In this document: positions 36,500 to 45,571 of the stretch, in pieces
Numbering within the stretch: the stretch's first letter is position 1
Layout: every line of letters starts with the position of its first letter
Origin: Prochlorococcus sp. AG-402-A08
GTDB taxonomy: Bacteria; Cyanobacteriota; Cyanobacteriia; PCC-6307; Cyanobiaceae
NCBI GenBank assembly: GCA_003279585.1
Contig: QCHH01000001.1
Coordinates: 186,001-250,000 of the forward strand
Direction: 5' to 3'
Length of the DNA stretch: 64,000 nucleotides
The notes under the pieces: generated by a model
Told to the model about the DNA's origin: nothing
The model's input: only the letters and a program-made list of their open reading frames with translations
Database searches by the model: none
Translations under genes and position numbers: made by a program

Positions 36500-37288
36500 A
36501 TGCAGCGTTACTTTAAAACTATTAGATTATTTTGGTCTACAGCATTTGCTTCTCAACTTGAATATCAATTAAATTTTTTGATTGAGTTGCTAGCTATGTT
36601 GGGAACTCTTTTGGGAAGTATATTTATATTATCCCTTTTTTTTACTGGAGGAAGGCAATTAGGAGATTGGACTTGGGAATCAGCCTTAGTTATTCAGGGC
36701 GTTTATACATTTCTTGATGGTTTAACGAATGCCATTTTACGACCAAATTTAACCGAAATCGTTAATTACGTTAGAGAGGGTACTCTCGATTATGTTTTAT
36801 TAAAACCAATAGATAGTCAATTTTGGCTATCAGTTAAAAAGTTTTCTTTTGCAGGTTTACCTGAAATTATTTTAGGACTTTCAATTGTTTTTTGGGCGGC
36901 TATCCAATCAGCTTCAACTTTTTCAATTTACTCATTATTTGTATTCATTATTTCCTTATTGATTGGTTTTATTATTCTTTATTCTGTTTGGTTCCTAATT
37001 GCTGCATCAAGTATTTGGTTTGTTAAGACATGGAATGCTACAGAAGTTCTTAGGGCTTTGTTAGCTGCGGGTAGATACCCTATTTCAGCTTATCCTGTTA
37101 TTTTGAGATTCATATTTACTTTGGTTTTACCTATAGCTTTTTTAACCACTTTTCCTGCTGAGGCAATTCTTGGGGAACTTAAATTTAATATTTTATTCTT
37201 TGGTTTAATATTAAGTAGTTTATTTTTTATTTTTAGCAGACTCTTCTGGAAATTTGCTCTTAAACATTATACTTCTGCCTCAAGTTAA
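36500..37288 (+). CDS. ABC-2 permease subunit 2 (DUF990 family)
   Basis: The 262-residue second permease, about six membrane segments. GTLDYVLLKPIDSQFWLSVK (about 94-113) is the permease cytoplasmic loop motif (G-x-L-D-x-x-L-x-K-P) typical of DUF990 proteins. ATG start. Convergent with the Nramp-like gene 57 bases away. Same unknown substrate as its partners. Confidence 0.87.
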   Translation: MQRYFKTIRLFWSTAFASQLEYQLNFLIELLAMLGTLLGSIFILSLFFTGGRQLGDWTWESALVIQGVYTFLDGLTNAILRPNLTEIVNYVREGTLDYVLLKPIDSQFWLSVKKFSFAGLPEIILGLSIVFWAAIQSASTFSIYSLFVFIISLLIGFIILYSVWFLIAASSIWFVKTWNATEVLRALLAAGRYPISAYPVILRFIFTLVLPIAFLTTFPAEAILGELKFNILFFGLILSSLFFIFSRLFWKFALKHYTSASS

Positions 37289-37344
37289 TTATTTAATTAA
37301 TTTCATTAACTTTTTTATTTTATCGATATTTATAAATTATGAGC

Positions 37345-38658
37345 TTATTGTCCAATACCAAAGAATGAATTGAATATGAATAATAAACTAAAGACTGAGA
37401 GGAATGAAATCCCAAACCAGCAAATTGTTTTTAGAACAATTCCATAACGAAATTGACTTTTTACTAATGAGCTATTCATAGTATCCATAGCCATCCAGGC
37501 AAACAAAGGAGCTGTCAGGAAACTACCTGTCATAGCCCCGAAGACATAGTCTTTAACTCCAATTCCTCCTGATTTGGCAATAAGAAGTGCACAAAGTGAT
37601 GCAAAAACATGAAAAATGATCCATTTTTTGAGACGTTTTTTTTCACTCAAAGTAGAGCTATTTCCCTTGTCTGAGCGAGCTATCAAACCATGAGCTGATG
37701 AGATGCTCCTGGGATATGCATCTAGACATGTAAGCGTGGTGCTAAACATTGCAGCAAAAGCTGCAGGTACAATGATCCACTTTGCCCACCCACCAATAGA
37801 TTCTGTATACAATCGGATTAAATTCTGAGCAAAACTAACTCCTGATCCTGTAAGCATTTCATCGCCAGTGCCATACATTGTGTATGCACCAAGAATTAGA
37901 AAGAAAATTGCTGTTAAAACAGTGATGAAATATCCAAGATTGAAATCGAATTCTGCTTCTTTTAACGTAGCAGTGTGATCCGTCTGCTTGGCTCTTGAAA
38001 ACATCCATAGTGATGGCCATATACAAAGCTCTACTGGACCAGGCATCCAACCCATAAGAGGAATTAGAAAACCAAGGTTTGCGAGAGTCCAGGGAGATGG
38101 AGTGCTATTCAAGAATGAAATATTGATATCTCCAGAAGGGCCTTTAATAAGTAAAGATATAACAGCAAAAAATGTTAGTACTGAAAGCAAAAATACAAGA
38201 ATTTTAGATATTCTATCAAGGGCTTTATATTGGCCTATAAATAATATTAATGAACAGACTATTAATATCCCTATAGCTAAATCTAGAGGAGGGAAGGATG
38301 AAAATATTACTATATTTTTTAAAAGGAGACCTGTAACAAAACTAACGGCAGAAATAGTAAAGGTTCCAGTAATTAATCCAACAATTAAATATATAGGTAA
38401 ATAAAATTTATTACGTTTTTGAAATCCCTCTAAAAGTGATAGTCCTGTAACAGCTGTAAATCTTGTTCCGACAAGTAAAAATGGATATTTAACTAGGTTT
38501 GTTAATAAGATAAGGCCAATAAGTGAAAACCCAAATTTTGCTCCTGCTGTAGTAGATGACATTAGATGAGATCCTCCTATGCATGCAGCTGCTAAAAGGA
38601 TTCCAGGGCCAAGACTTTTCCTATAACCAATGGATTTACTTGAGACTACTTTTTCCAT
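37345..38658 (-). CDS. Nramp-superfamily transporter, divergent metal site
   Basis: The 437-residue protein has about 11 membrane helices with Nramp-like organisation: an opening GPGILLAAACIGGSHLMSS (about 18-36) and TTAGAKFG. The canonical TM1 D-P-G-N is replaced by G-G-S-H, and TM6 reads MGWMPGPVELCIWPSLWMF in place of the Met-Pro-His metal motif. Substrate is therefore unlikely to be the usual Mn/Fe; it could be another cation or none. ATG start. Convergent with the exporter operon. Confidence 0.75.
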   Translation of the reverse strand: MEKVVSSKSIGYRKSLGPGILLAAACIGGSHLMSSTTAGAKFGFSLIGLILLTNLVKYPFLLVGTRFTAVTGLSLLEGFQKRNKFYLPIYLIVGLITGTFTISAVSFVTGLLLKNIVIFSSFPPLDLAIGILIVCSLILFIGQYKALDRISKILVFLLSVLTFFAVISLLIKGPSGDINISFLNSTPSPWTLANLGFLIPLMGWMPGPVELCIWPSLWMFSRAKQTDHTATLKEAEFDFNLGYFITVLTAIFFLILGAYTMYGTGDEMLTGSGVSFAQNLIRLYTESIGGWAKWIIVPAAFAAMFSTTLTCLDAYPRSISSAHGLIARSDKGNSSTLSEKKRLKKWIIFHVFASLCALLIAKSGGIGVKDYVFGAMTGSFLTAPLFAWMAMDTMNSSLVKSQFRYGIVLKTICWFGISFLSVFSLLFIFNSFFGIGQ

Positions 38659-38806
38659 ATATCTGAAAAATTATTTTTATTTTTACAATAAAAATAATTT
38701 TTTCAATTCAAGTACATAAAGATTATTATTTTATAGTTAGATATCATTTTATTAAATTGGCTTTTCAAAGACCTATTTATAGCATAACGTCTATATACTT
38801 TATTTA

Positions 38807-39313
38807 ATGACTAAATCTGTTTATCTATATTTGGCGTCAGGAGTAAATGAGGATAATTGTTTTTGGGTTGTTAACTTTACTGAGGAGGAAGATATTATGA
38901 ATTCTTCAGTTGTTGAATTTCTTGAATGTTATAGAAAGGAATTATTTGGTATTGATGCTGCAATTGAAGTTAAAGAAGCAATTAATAGCACTTTAGACAT
39001 TATATCGTTTGATTCGAAATTTGATAGATATAAACTAGACAATTCTATTACAGGATATTCTTCCGAGATTCCTATTAATATAATTGAGGATATTTTTGAT
39101 CTATGGGCATATAATTATAATAATGAAAATACATGGAAAAAATGTATCGGCTTATTAAAATTTAGAAAGAAAATAAAAACAAATAATAATTATATTAATT
39201 TAGGATTAAAAGGCGATACTTATGAGTTTGCTATTAAATTAAACGAATTATTGAGTTTAAGGTCAATTGATTTATCATGTAGTCTAGATAAAAAAAATGA
39301 ATTAATGTTGTAA
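38807..39313 (+). CDS. Unrecognised protein (168 aa)
   Basis: An AT-rich, Asn/Lys/Ile-rich 168-residue protein with no membrane segment. VYLYLASGVNEDNCFWVVNF opens it, ISFDSKFDRYKLDNSITGY and NIIEDIFDLWAYN are in the middle. No motif recognised. ATG start; it runs convergent to the phosphoribosyltransferase gene with a 5-base gap. In an island of unassigned genes (38.8-41.7 kb). Confidence 0.6.
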   Translation: MTKSVYLYLASGVNEDNCFWVVNFTEEEDIMNSSVVEFLECYRKELFGIDAAIEVKEAINSTLDIISFDSKFDRYKLDNSITGYSSEIPINIIEDIFDLWAYNYNNENTWKKCIGLLKFRKKIKTNNNYINLGLKGDTYEFAIKLNELLSLRSIDLSCSLDKKNELML

Positions 39314-39318
39314 ATAAA

Positions 39319-39705
39319 TTAATTTCTAGATTTATAATATAAATTTCTATCTTTATTCGCTTCATTTATACTCTCCCAAGGGAAAATCAACCATTCATTA
39401 TTATTTATATATCTATAGGAATTCCACCATGTAGGTTTTACTCTGCTAATCCAAACATGAGTTTCTGAACCTTTTATGTTCTTAGTCTTCTCAAGTGTAT
39501 ATCCAGTATCATAAATATCATCAACAATAAGTGAATTATTTTTAGGTTCGTTTAATAAAGGCAATCCAAGCGAATGACTTAATGCAACTGCAAGACATAA
39601 TCCTCCTCTAGGAAATCCATAAACTCCTTCAAAATTTTTATTTTTGCATTTCCTATATATTGAATTTATGCAGTCATCAAATTCTACCCAGCTTAACTTA
39701 TTCAT
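39319..39705 (-). CDS. Phosphoribosyltransferase-domain protein
   Basis: A 128-residue protein with the PRPP-binding loop NSLIVDDIYDTGYTLEK (about 57-73) and the first PRTase loop VYGFPRGGLCLAVALSH (about 28). A shortened flexible loop separates them, giving a minimal type-I PRTase fold. Its substrate may be a purine base or a nucleotide analog. It may instead bind PRPP only. ATG start. Confidence 0.8.
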   Translation of the reverse strand: MNKLSWVEFDDCINSIYRKCKNKNFEGVYGFPRGGLCLAVALSHSLGLPLLNEPKNNSLIVDDIYDTGYTLEKTKNIKGSETHVWISRVKPTWWNSYRYINNNEWLIFPWESINEANKDRNLYYKSRN

Positions 39706-39748
39706 TTATAGTTTATAAATATCTTTGCTTTACACTTAAGGTATAATT

Positions 39749-39868
39749 TTAAAATTTCCTGGATAAACTGTAGTAGCCCATAAAGCCACCTATTGTAAGA
39801 ATTCCAGCGATTGGAGCTGATAGATTTAATGGCGTCGCCCAATCATGAACCATCAATGAAGCTAACAT
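39749..39868 (-). CDS. Small single-span membrane protein (39 aa)
   Basis: An ATG-started 39-residue frame with one membrane-like segment (IAGILTIGGFMGYYSL) preceded by MLASLMVHDWATPLNLSAP. The Pro/Asn turn before the span and the basic end (SRKF) are like small thylakoid or membrane peptides. It lies 43 bases upstream of the PRTase gene on the same strand. Not assigned. Confidence 0.55.
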   Translation of the reverse strand: MLASLMVHDWATPLNLSAPIAGILTIGGFMGYYSLSRKF

Positions 39869-40032
39869 AAGTAACGATTATTAGATAACTCTTAAAATAC
39901 TCCATCTCATATTGATTTGTTATTTTAGTTCGCAATAATTCACAACTTTATTAAATTATAAGCTCATTCAATAATAATTAGATTTCAAATATTTTTTTTA
40001 TATAGATGTAAATATATTTAATATCTGTGTAT

Positions 40033-40200
40033 CTATGAATCATTTTTATTATTGTTCTCAAAAAAATTAGCTACTTGTTCATATATTTTTCCAAATAGCA
40101 ATGAAATAGCAAAAAGACCGACAATCCCTAAAATGATGGTTATTGCTGATATCCCTGCATCATTTGGACCATAATTTATTGCTGGGTCAAATCCTTCCAC
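40033..40200 (-). CDS. Small single-span membrane protein (55 aa)
   Basis: A 55-residue protein from a GTG start: soluble N-terminus (EGFDPAINYGPNDAGISA), one hydrophobic span (ITIILGIVGLFAISLLFG), then an Asn-rich tail ending NNNKNDS. The pattern suggests N-out, C-in insertion. It precedes the 39-residue peptide on the same strand. Family unknown; a real gene is likely by its clean composition. Confidence 0.55.
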   Translation of the reverse strand: MEGFDPAINYGPNDAGISAITIILGIVGLFAISLLFGKIYEQVANFFENNNKNDS

Positions 40201-40338
40201 GATGATTTTAATTCGATTTTCTACATAATAATATTCTTTTGATACAATTTCTAAATTTTTACTTTTTTGAAATCTGAAGATATTAAAAACCCTTACCTTT
40301 TAATTATGTATAATAAAATATTATCTTAAATAATATTT

Positions 40339-40629
40339 ATGAAGTGGGAATATTATGTAGTTCATCTAAATGTAGATGATTCGTCAAGTAAAAACGAAGA
40401 TGCTAGCAATCCCCAGGCAGCAAGCGAAAAACTTAAAGGTTCTCTTAGTCCAGGTTTTCTTAAAGACCAATTTCCTGAGCAATATCAGGAAAATGAAGGT
40501 TCCGAGCACCCTGCTATTCAACTAAGTAAATTTCTAAATAAAAAAGGACTGGAGAGATGGGAAATTTCTGAGACAGTTAAAATCGGTAAAATGTTATTTC
40601 TTATCATGAAAAGGCAAGTTGAAAAGTAG
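40339..40629 (+). CDS. Small unrecognised protein, DUF4177-like edges (96 aa)
   Basis: The 96-residue protein opens MKWEYYVVHLNVDDS and ends WEISETVKIGKMLFLIMKRQ, which resembles the two outer strands of DUF4177-type proteins (K-W-E-Y ... F-I-x-K-R). An insert between them holds SDR-free, acidic, disordered sequence (SSKNEDASNPQAASEKLKG). The fold match is tentative. ATG start. It converges with the DUF2862-like gene (1-base gap). Confidence 0.6.
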   Translation: MKWEYYVVHLNVDDSSSKNEDASNPQAASEKLKGSLSPGFLKDQFPEQYQENEGSEHPAIQLSKFLNKKGLERWEISETVKIGKMLFLIMKRQVEK

Positions 40630-40630
40630 T

Positions 40631-41029
40631 TTAAAAAATATCTTTTAGCGTAAATACTAACCAATTAATTAGGTTTATAGGATTTACTAACGTTTTAATA
40701 TTCCTATTCCCATTTACCTCGTATGCAATTTTATATTTTCCTAGTACAAGATCGTTATCTTTGGGATTATGATATTTATTCGTTTCTTGCCTCATATATT
40801 CTCTTATTGTTTGATCATTTAATTCGTTGTTGAAAATCCATATTTTTAGATTACTTTCAGTCCTTAATACATATCCAATACCCATACCATCTGTCATTTT
40901 ATAATCTACTATTTCTGCATTTATTACTTGAGGTAGGTCATCCAATAATTTGTTTTGCATTAAAGTTTCTATTTTAGCCTTATCTACTTTTATCTTTGTC
41001 CCAATTGGTATTAGTGGATTTACTTCCAT
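40631..41029 (-). CDS. DUF2862-like cyanobacterial protein
   Basis: A 132-residue protein whose N-terminal half resembles the DUF2862 family: IPIGTKIKVDKAKIETLM opens it and INAEIVDYKMTDGMGIGYVL (about 36-55) follows, then a C-terminal YKIAYEVNGNRNIKTLVNP extension. No membrane segment. ATG start. Function unknown. Confidence 0.6.
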   Translation of the reverse strand: MEVNPLIPIGTKIKVDKAKIETLMQNKLLDDLPQVINAEIVDYKMTDGMGIGYVLRTESNLKIWIFNNELNDQTIREYMRQETNKYHNPKDNDLVLGKYKIAYEVNGNRNIKTLVNPINLINWLVFTLKDIF

Positions 41030-41148
41030 TATGAATAACTTTAGATTTTACTAAATTAACATATTTTAGGAATCATTGAATTCACTATCCATTTACTATT
41101 AATTTCTTTATGTGTTGAAAAGGATATCTTAGGTTTATTATTTGAAAT

Positions 41149-41346
41149 TTAAAAAAAACCTTTTGATTTGCTTTCGCTTTTCTTTTTGTCCTTTTCGTCT
41201 CCTTCTTCTTTTAAATAATTAACTTTTACATAGTTAATTCCTATTATCATTATTCTTACAAAGACAAAAGCCGTAGCGATGAATCCGATTAAAATAAAAC
41301 TTGATAAAAGGGTAGATCCTAGATCTATTTCAGATAAATTGAGCAT
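41149..41346 (-). CDS. Small single-span membrane protein with basic tail (65 aa)
   Basis: The 65-residue protein has one membrane-like segment (LLSSFILIGFIATAFVFVRIMIIGI, about 13-37) and a Lys/Glu-rich C-terminal tail ending DKKKSESKSKGFF. ATG start. It diverges from the gene at 41501. The same single-span-plus-charged-tail plan recurs among the small genes in this stretch. Confidence 0.6.
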   Translation of the reverse strand: MLNLSEIDLGSTLLSSFILIGFIATAFVFVRIMIIGINYVKVNYLKEEGDEKDKKKSESKSKGFF

Positions 41347-41442
41347 GTGATAAATGTCGACTAATTTATTTATGCTTTTATAAAACGAATTTTAATTCAA
41401 AATCAAATTCTAAATAAATTTTAATTTATATTGGTTACAAGA

Positions 41443-41471
41443 CATCCGTAGAAAAAATCTTCAAACGGATG
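41443..41471. promoter_or_regulatory. Perfect 7-bp inverted repeat ahead of a small gene
   Basis: Arms CATCCGT and ACGGATG with a 15-base spacer end 29 bases before the ATG at 41501. It could be a dyad operator or a 5'-UTR hairpin; nothing in the sequence decides between them. Confidence 0.35.
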
Positions 41472-41500
41472 CATAACAGAGATAGGAATATAAATTGAAA

Positions 41501-41710
41501 ATGAATCAAACTCAATTTAAAATCCCACTTTCAAGCTTAAGGCCTTACACAGTTCATTATAGGGACTGTGATAATCAACGTCTTGAGAATTGCTTCTATG
41601 CATGTGATGCATATGAAGCAAGATTACTTGCAATGGAATTTAATAGATATATTCATGAGCATCCAAATTGTATTGATCTAATTAGAAGGGAAATGATTAA
41701 GAATATTTAG
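41501..41710 (+). CDS. Small conserved-looking protein (69 aa)
   Basis: The 69-residue soluble protein: FKIPLSSLRPYTVHYRDCDN, then CFYACDAYEARLLAMEFNRY and a basic C-terminus with NCIDLIRREMIKN. Three Cys residues occur, but no recognised metal motif. ATG 41501 is preferred over the TTG two codons upstream. Function unknown. Confidence 0.6.
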   Translation: MNQTQFKIPLSSLRPYTVHYRDCDNQRLENCFYACDAYEARLLAMEFNRYIHEHPNCIDLIRREMIKNI

Positions 41711-41760
41711 ATAAAGAGATAATAGATGATTATTGTATAAAATATATCATTTAGATTTAT

Positions 41761-42534
41761 ATGATAAATAATGATATTGTTTCTCAAGTTTTATTGGGAT
41801 TTGTATCACTCTTTTCTAATTTTATATCTGCTTTGTCTGGAGGAGGTGCAGGCTTAATACAGCTTCCAGCTCTCTTGTTTTTTGGTTTACCTTTTTCCAA
41901 AGCTTTGGCAACCCATAAAGTTGCTAGTGTTGCACTAGGCTTTGGCGCTTCAGTCCCACACTTTAAGAAAAATAGTTTACAACTAAAATATGCTTCTTTG
42001 ATATTAATCTCCGGCATACCTGGTGTTTTATTAGGTTCTTATACTTCAAACATTTTACCTAATAATTTTTCTACTACTCTATTAGGTTTTTTGACTTTAT
42101 TTCTTAGCCTTTATTCTATAAAGCAGAAAAAACTTGGCAGTTCAAATCAAAAAATTTCGATTAATAAGTTAAGGATAATAATTGGTTCATTTGGTCTTTT
42201 TATTATTGGTTTCTTTAATGGTTATCTTTCGTCTGGTACTGGGCTGTTTGTGACAATTTGGATGATAACAATATTTAATTTATCTTTTTCTATAGCAGTG
42301 GCTTATACCTTGATTTTTGTTGGAATTTTTTGGAATGGTATAGGAGCACTTTCTTTAGGATTGATGGGAAATATTGTTTGGAGCTATATACCTATTTTGA
42401 TTTTAGGTTCACTTCTAGGTGGCTATATTGGTGCTTATCTTTCAATAATTAAAGGTTCTAGATTTATTAAATTTGTTTTTGAACTAGTTTCTTTTTCTGT
42501 TGGAATTTCATTACTAATTAAAGCCTTCTTATGA
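41761..42534 (+). CDS. TauE/SafE-family sulfite/anion exporter
   Basis: The 257-residue membrane protein has about eight hydrophobic segments. SALSGGGAGLIQLPALLFFG (about 23-42) and GFFNGYLSSGTGLFVTIWM (about 141-159) are the two inverted repeat signatures of the family. Predicted to move sulfite, sulfonate or a related organic anion across the cytoplasmic membrane; direction and substrate are uncertain. ATG start. Convergent with gpgS. Confidence 0.85.
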   Translation: MINNDIVSQVLLGFVSLFSNFISALSGGGAGLIQLPALLFFGLPFSKALATHKVASVALGFGASVPHFKKNSLQLKYASLILISGIPGVLLGSYTSNILPNNFSTTLLGFLTLFLSLYSIKQKKLGSSNQKISINKLRIIIGSFGLFIIGFFNGYLSSGTGLFVTIWMITIFNLSFSIAVAYTLIFVGIFWNGIGALSLGLMGNIVWSYIPILILGSLLGGYIGAYLSIIKGSRFIKFVFELVSFSVGISLLIKAFL

Positions 42535-42557
42535 GAATTTATTATTTTAAAAAACTT

Positions 42558-43745
42558 TTATACGCATCCTGCTTTTTCCAAATCATCTTGCAATTTACTC
42601 TCACAGTCTAAAACTCTCGCCCAGCATGGCAATTGCTGCTTTACAGGTGATTCAAGGAATTTATTGATTGCGGGTCTTAATAGTTTTCCAAAAGTGTGAA
42701 CGGCTAGTTCTTCTTTATGCCGACTGTAGGGTAATTGATTAACTGAGGAATCTAAACTAAATTGCTTAACTCTGTCTTCTCCTGCTCTTCTGTACAAAAC
42801 CTCCAAGTTTGCTAATTGAGAACTTGTAAGTGTTTTCGCTTCATGTTCCATTAGCCCTCTTAAAACACTGGAAAGAATTTCTGTAGACATTTTTTGTAGG
42901 CCTTCATTAGCCTTTGAACCTATCTCTTTATGCTTATGGTCGAAAATACCAAGATCCACTTGTGCGATTCTTGATATCCTTACATTTTTATAAACCTCTG
43001 AGAGAAGCCCTATCTCTAACCCCCAGTCACAGGGGATTCTTAAATTCATTGCTAAGTCTGTAGTAAAAGCAAACTCTCCAGCTAATGGATATCTAAAAGA
43101 CTGTAAATACTGGAGGAATGGCGCATTCCCCATCAATTGCTCCAAACTTGATAGAAGTGGACCTACAAATAATCTCGTAGCTCTACCTTGAAGTGCATTA
43201 GTCTCAAGAGAAAGACGGCTGTAAAAGGCTTTTACATAGGAAATTCCATTTGATTTTTCTAGTAAAGGTCCCAACATTCTTGCTGGATAATTAGAGTTGA
43301 ATGTTCTGATATCAGCATCAAAAAGTGCTACGACTTCAGAACTTTTTGTCGCCACACCAACGCCTTGCCATACTGCCCATCCTTTTCCTGGAACACCTAA
43401 TAGGTCTAATCCATTCTTTTCTTGGTCTTTCAGCAATTCAATAACCGTTGGACTATTAGTCCATTGGACATGAACTGGATATGGCATTTCTTTAAAGAAA
43501 TCCCTTGCCTTCGTCACCTCGTCTCGATTACTTGCAGATAAGGCTATAACTAGTTGATTTAAATTTTTTAATTCTTTTAAAGTGCTTTTTATAAGTTTTA
43601 ATGCTGGCCTACTGAACTCATCGAATAGGCATGGAATCAGTATTGATGTTGGCCGTTTTAATAGGTCTTTATTTATTTGAGATACTGGATCTTTTGCTAG
43701 TCCGTACTCATGAATAGTTGTGATTAAACCCTGCTGAAAGTCCAT
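42558..43745 (-). CDS. gpgS: Glucosyl-3-phosphoglycerate synthase
   Basis: Transfers glucose from a nucleotide sugar to 3-phosphoglycerate, making glucosyl-3-phosphoglycerate (GPG). GT81-type features: N-terminal nucleotide-binding strand PTSILIPCLF (about 32), the divalent-metal DxD in VALFDADIRTF (about 146), GVPGKGWAVWQGVGVA ahead of it, and PLAGEFAFTTDLAMNLR plus DWGLEIGLLSEV after it. 395 residues. ATG start. It diverges from the phosphorylase/phosphatase/kinase genes across 70 bases, which presumably hold both promoters. Confidence 0.88.
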   Translation of the reverse strand: MDFQQGLITTIHEYGLAKDPVSQINKDLLKRPTSILIPCLFDEFSRPALKLIKSTLKELKNLNQLVIALSASNRDEVTKARDFFKEMPYPVHVQWTNSPTVIELLKDQEKNGLDLLGVPGKGWAVWQGVGVATKSSEVVALFDADIRTFNSNYPARMLGPLLEKSNGISYVKAFYSRLSLETNALQGRATRLFVGPLLSSLEQLMGNAPFLQYLQSFRYPLAGEFAFTTDLAMNLRIPCDWGLEIGLLSEVYKNVRISRIAQVDLGIFDHKHKEIGSKANEGLQKMSTEILSSVLRGLMEHEAKTLTSSQLANLEVLYRRAGEDRVKQFSLDSSVNQLPYSRHKEELAVHTFGKLLRPAINKFLESPVKQQLPCWARVLDCESKLQDDLEKAGCV

Positions 43746-43815
43746 TCAAAAAAAAGTTTTACAGATTCAAGGTGGGAGCTACGATGATGTAGAGAAGATT
43801 GTTTTCCTTTAAAGA

Positions 43816-45567
43816 GTGTCTGAGTTGGATAGTGAATTAGATGAGCTGAGATTGTCTCTCAGGGAAATTTATCCTGATCACTCTGAACAAGAAATCAATT
43901 CAGTGTGGTCACAATTGTTGCAGATACTCGAGCCATTTCGTGTTAGGCAGAACACCTATGAATTAGAGATCGAGTCAATTTGGGATTCCTCAAGTGTTGT
44001 TTTAATTACTTATCCGGATTCAATTTATAGGAAAGATGAATCAACTTTAAAGACATTAACTGAATTCGTAAAAAATAGATTATGTGGACTTTCTTCAGTC
44101 ATACATGTTCTACCATTTCTTCCATCTACAAGTGATGGAGGATTTGCTGTCTCTAATCATGATCAAATTGAAGAGGCCTTTGGAGATTGGAATGATTTAA
44201 AGGATTTATCAAGTAAGCACAAAATAATGGCAGATCTTGTTTTGAATCATGTCTCTTCTTCTCACCCATGGGTTCATCAATTTATAAAATCAGAGGATCC
44301 TGGTATGTCGTACATTGTTTCTCCTACTAAGACTCATATTTGGGAGAAAGTTATAAGACCTAGGAATTCATCTCTTTTCACTAATATCAATACTAGCCAA
44401 GGTTTGAAGAGTGTTTGGACAACATTTGGGCCAGATCAGATAGATGTTGATTGGAGAAATCCAAATATTTTTTTAGAGTTTTTAAAATTATTGGTTAGAT
44501 ATATTACTAATGGAGCTGAATGGATTCGACTTGATGCAATTGCATTTATTTGGAAGGAGCCATATACGACGTGTTTACATTTAGACCCAGTGCATTCAAT
44601 AGTTAGGCTTTTAAATAAATGCTTGAAGATTATTAAACCCTCGGCTGTCTTAATTACTGAGACTAATGTTCCAGAGAAAGAAAATCTTTCATATTTGATT
44701 GAAGGTAATGAAGCGAATCTTGCTTATAACTTTACTCTACCTCCTTTGTTATTAGAAGCTATTTATACCGGTAAAACAGATTTGTTGAATAATTGGTTGT
44801 CCAGTTGGAATGATTTGCCAAAATATACATCTCTTCTCAATTTTACTTCTTCACACGATGGTATTGGATTAAGAGCATTAGAGGGAATTATGGATGATGA
44901 GAGAGTCCATAATCTCTTAGTCGAATCAGAGAAGCGAGGAGGATTAGTTAGTCATCGTCGCCTTTCAAATGGGGAAGATCAACCATATGAATTGAACATT
45001 AGTTGGTGGAGTGCAATGTCTCATAATGGATCTGATATTTCGTTATTTCAATTTGAACGTTTTTTGCTGAGTCAGGTATTCACTTTATCTTTAAAAGGAG
45101 TTCCAGCTTTTTATCTTCCATCTATATTAGCTTCTCCTAATGATCTTGATTCATTTAGAAAAACTGGTCAAAGAAGAGATTTAAATCGAGAAAAATTCGA
45201 AGCTAGTGCATTAATCGATGTGCTTAAGAACTTTGATTCTCCTGCTAGTAAAAATATTTCATATCTCACTCACATTGTAAAAGTCAGGTCAAGACTTAAG
45301 GCATTTCATCCCGAGGCTAGGATGAAATGTATCTCAGCTAATATTGATAATTGTGTAATTATTCAAAGAGGAGTAAATGAAGAAAGTGTTTATGTTTTTT
45401 GTAATATGTCAAATAAATATTTAGATATTTCTCCATTAAATGAACTGGATTTATCAGATTCATGTTCCAATAAACGTTTACTCGATAATATTACAGGTTC
45501 TCATTTTAATACTGACAAATTTAAACTTAATCCCTATCAGGTGGTTTGGTTCTCTTTAACTGATTAG
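43816..45567 (+). CDS. GH13 sucrose-phosphorylase-like enzyme, probable glucosylglycerate phosphorylase
   Basis: A GH13_18-type glucoside phosphorylase. Catalytic elements: MADLVLNHVSSSHPW (about 138), the nucleophile Asp in EWIRLDAIAFIW (about 240), the acid/base Glu in LITETNVPEKENLSYL (about 279) and the transition-state Asp in FTSSHDGIGLRALEG (about 348). 583 residues. Sucrose phosphorylase is the best-known family member, but the neighbours make glucosylglycerate, so phosphorolysis of glucosylglycerate to glucose 1-phosphate plus glycerate is the likely reaction; this is inference. GTG start at 43816. Confidence 0.8.
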   Translation: MSELDSELDELRLSLREIYPDHSEQEINSVWSQLLQILEPFRVRQNTYELEIESIWDSSSVVLITYPDSIYRKDESTLKTLTEFVKNRLCGLSSVIHVLPFLPSTSDGGFAVSNHDQIEEAFGDWNDLKDLSSKHKIMADLVLNHVSSSHPWVHQFIKSEDPGMSYIVSPTKTHIWEKVIRPRNSSLFTNINTSQGLKSVWTTFGPDQIDVDWRNPNIFLEFLKLLVRYITNGAEWIRLDAIAFIWKEPYTTCLHLDPVHSIVRLLNKCLKIIKPSAVLITETNVPEKENLSYLIEGNEANLAYNFTLPPLLLEAIYTGKTDLLNNWLSSWNDLPKYTSLLNFTSSHDGIGLRALEGIMDDERVHNLLVESEKRGGLVSHRRLSNGEDQPYELNISWWSAMSHNGSDISLFQFERFLLSQVFTLSLKGVPAFYLPSILASPNDLDSFRKTGQRRDLNREKFEASALIDVLKNFDSPASKNISYLTHIVKVRSRLKAFHPEARMKCISANIDNCVIIQRGVNEESVYVFCNMSNKYLDISPLNELDLSDSCSNKRLLDNITGSHFNTDKFKLNPYQVVWFSLTD

Positions 45568-45571
45568 TCTT

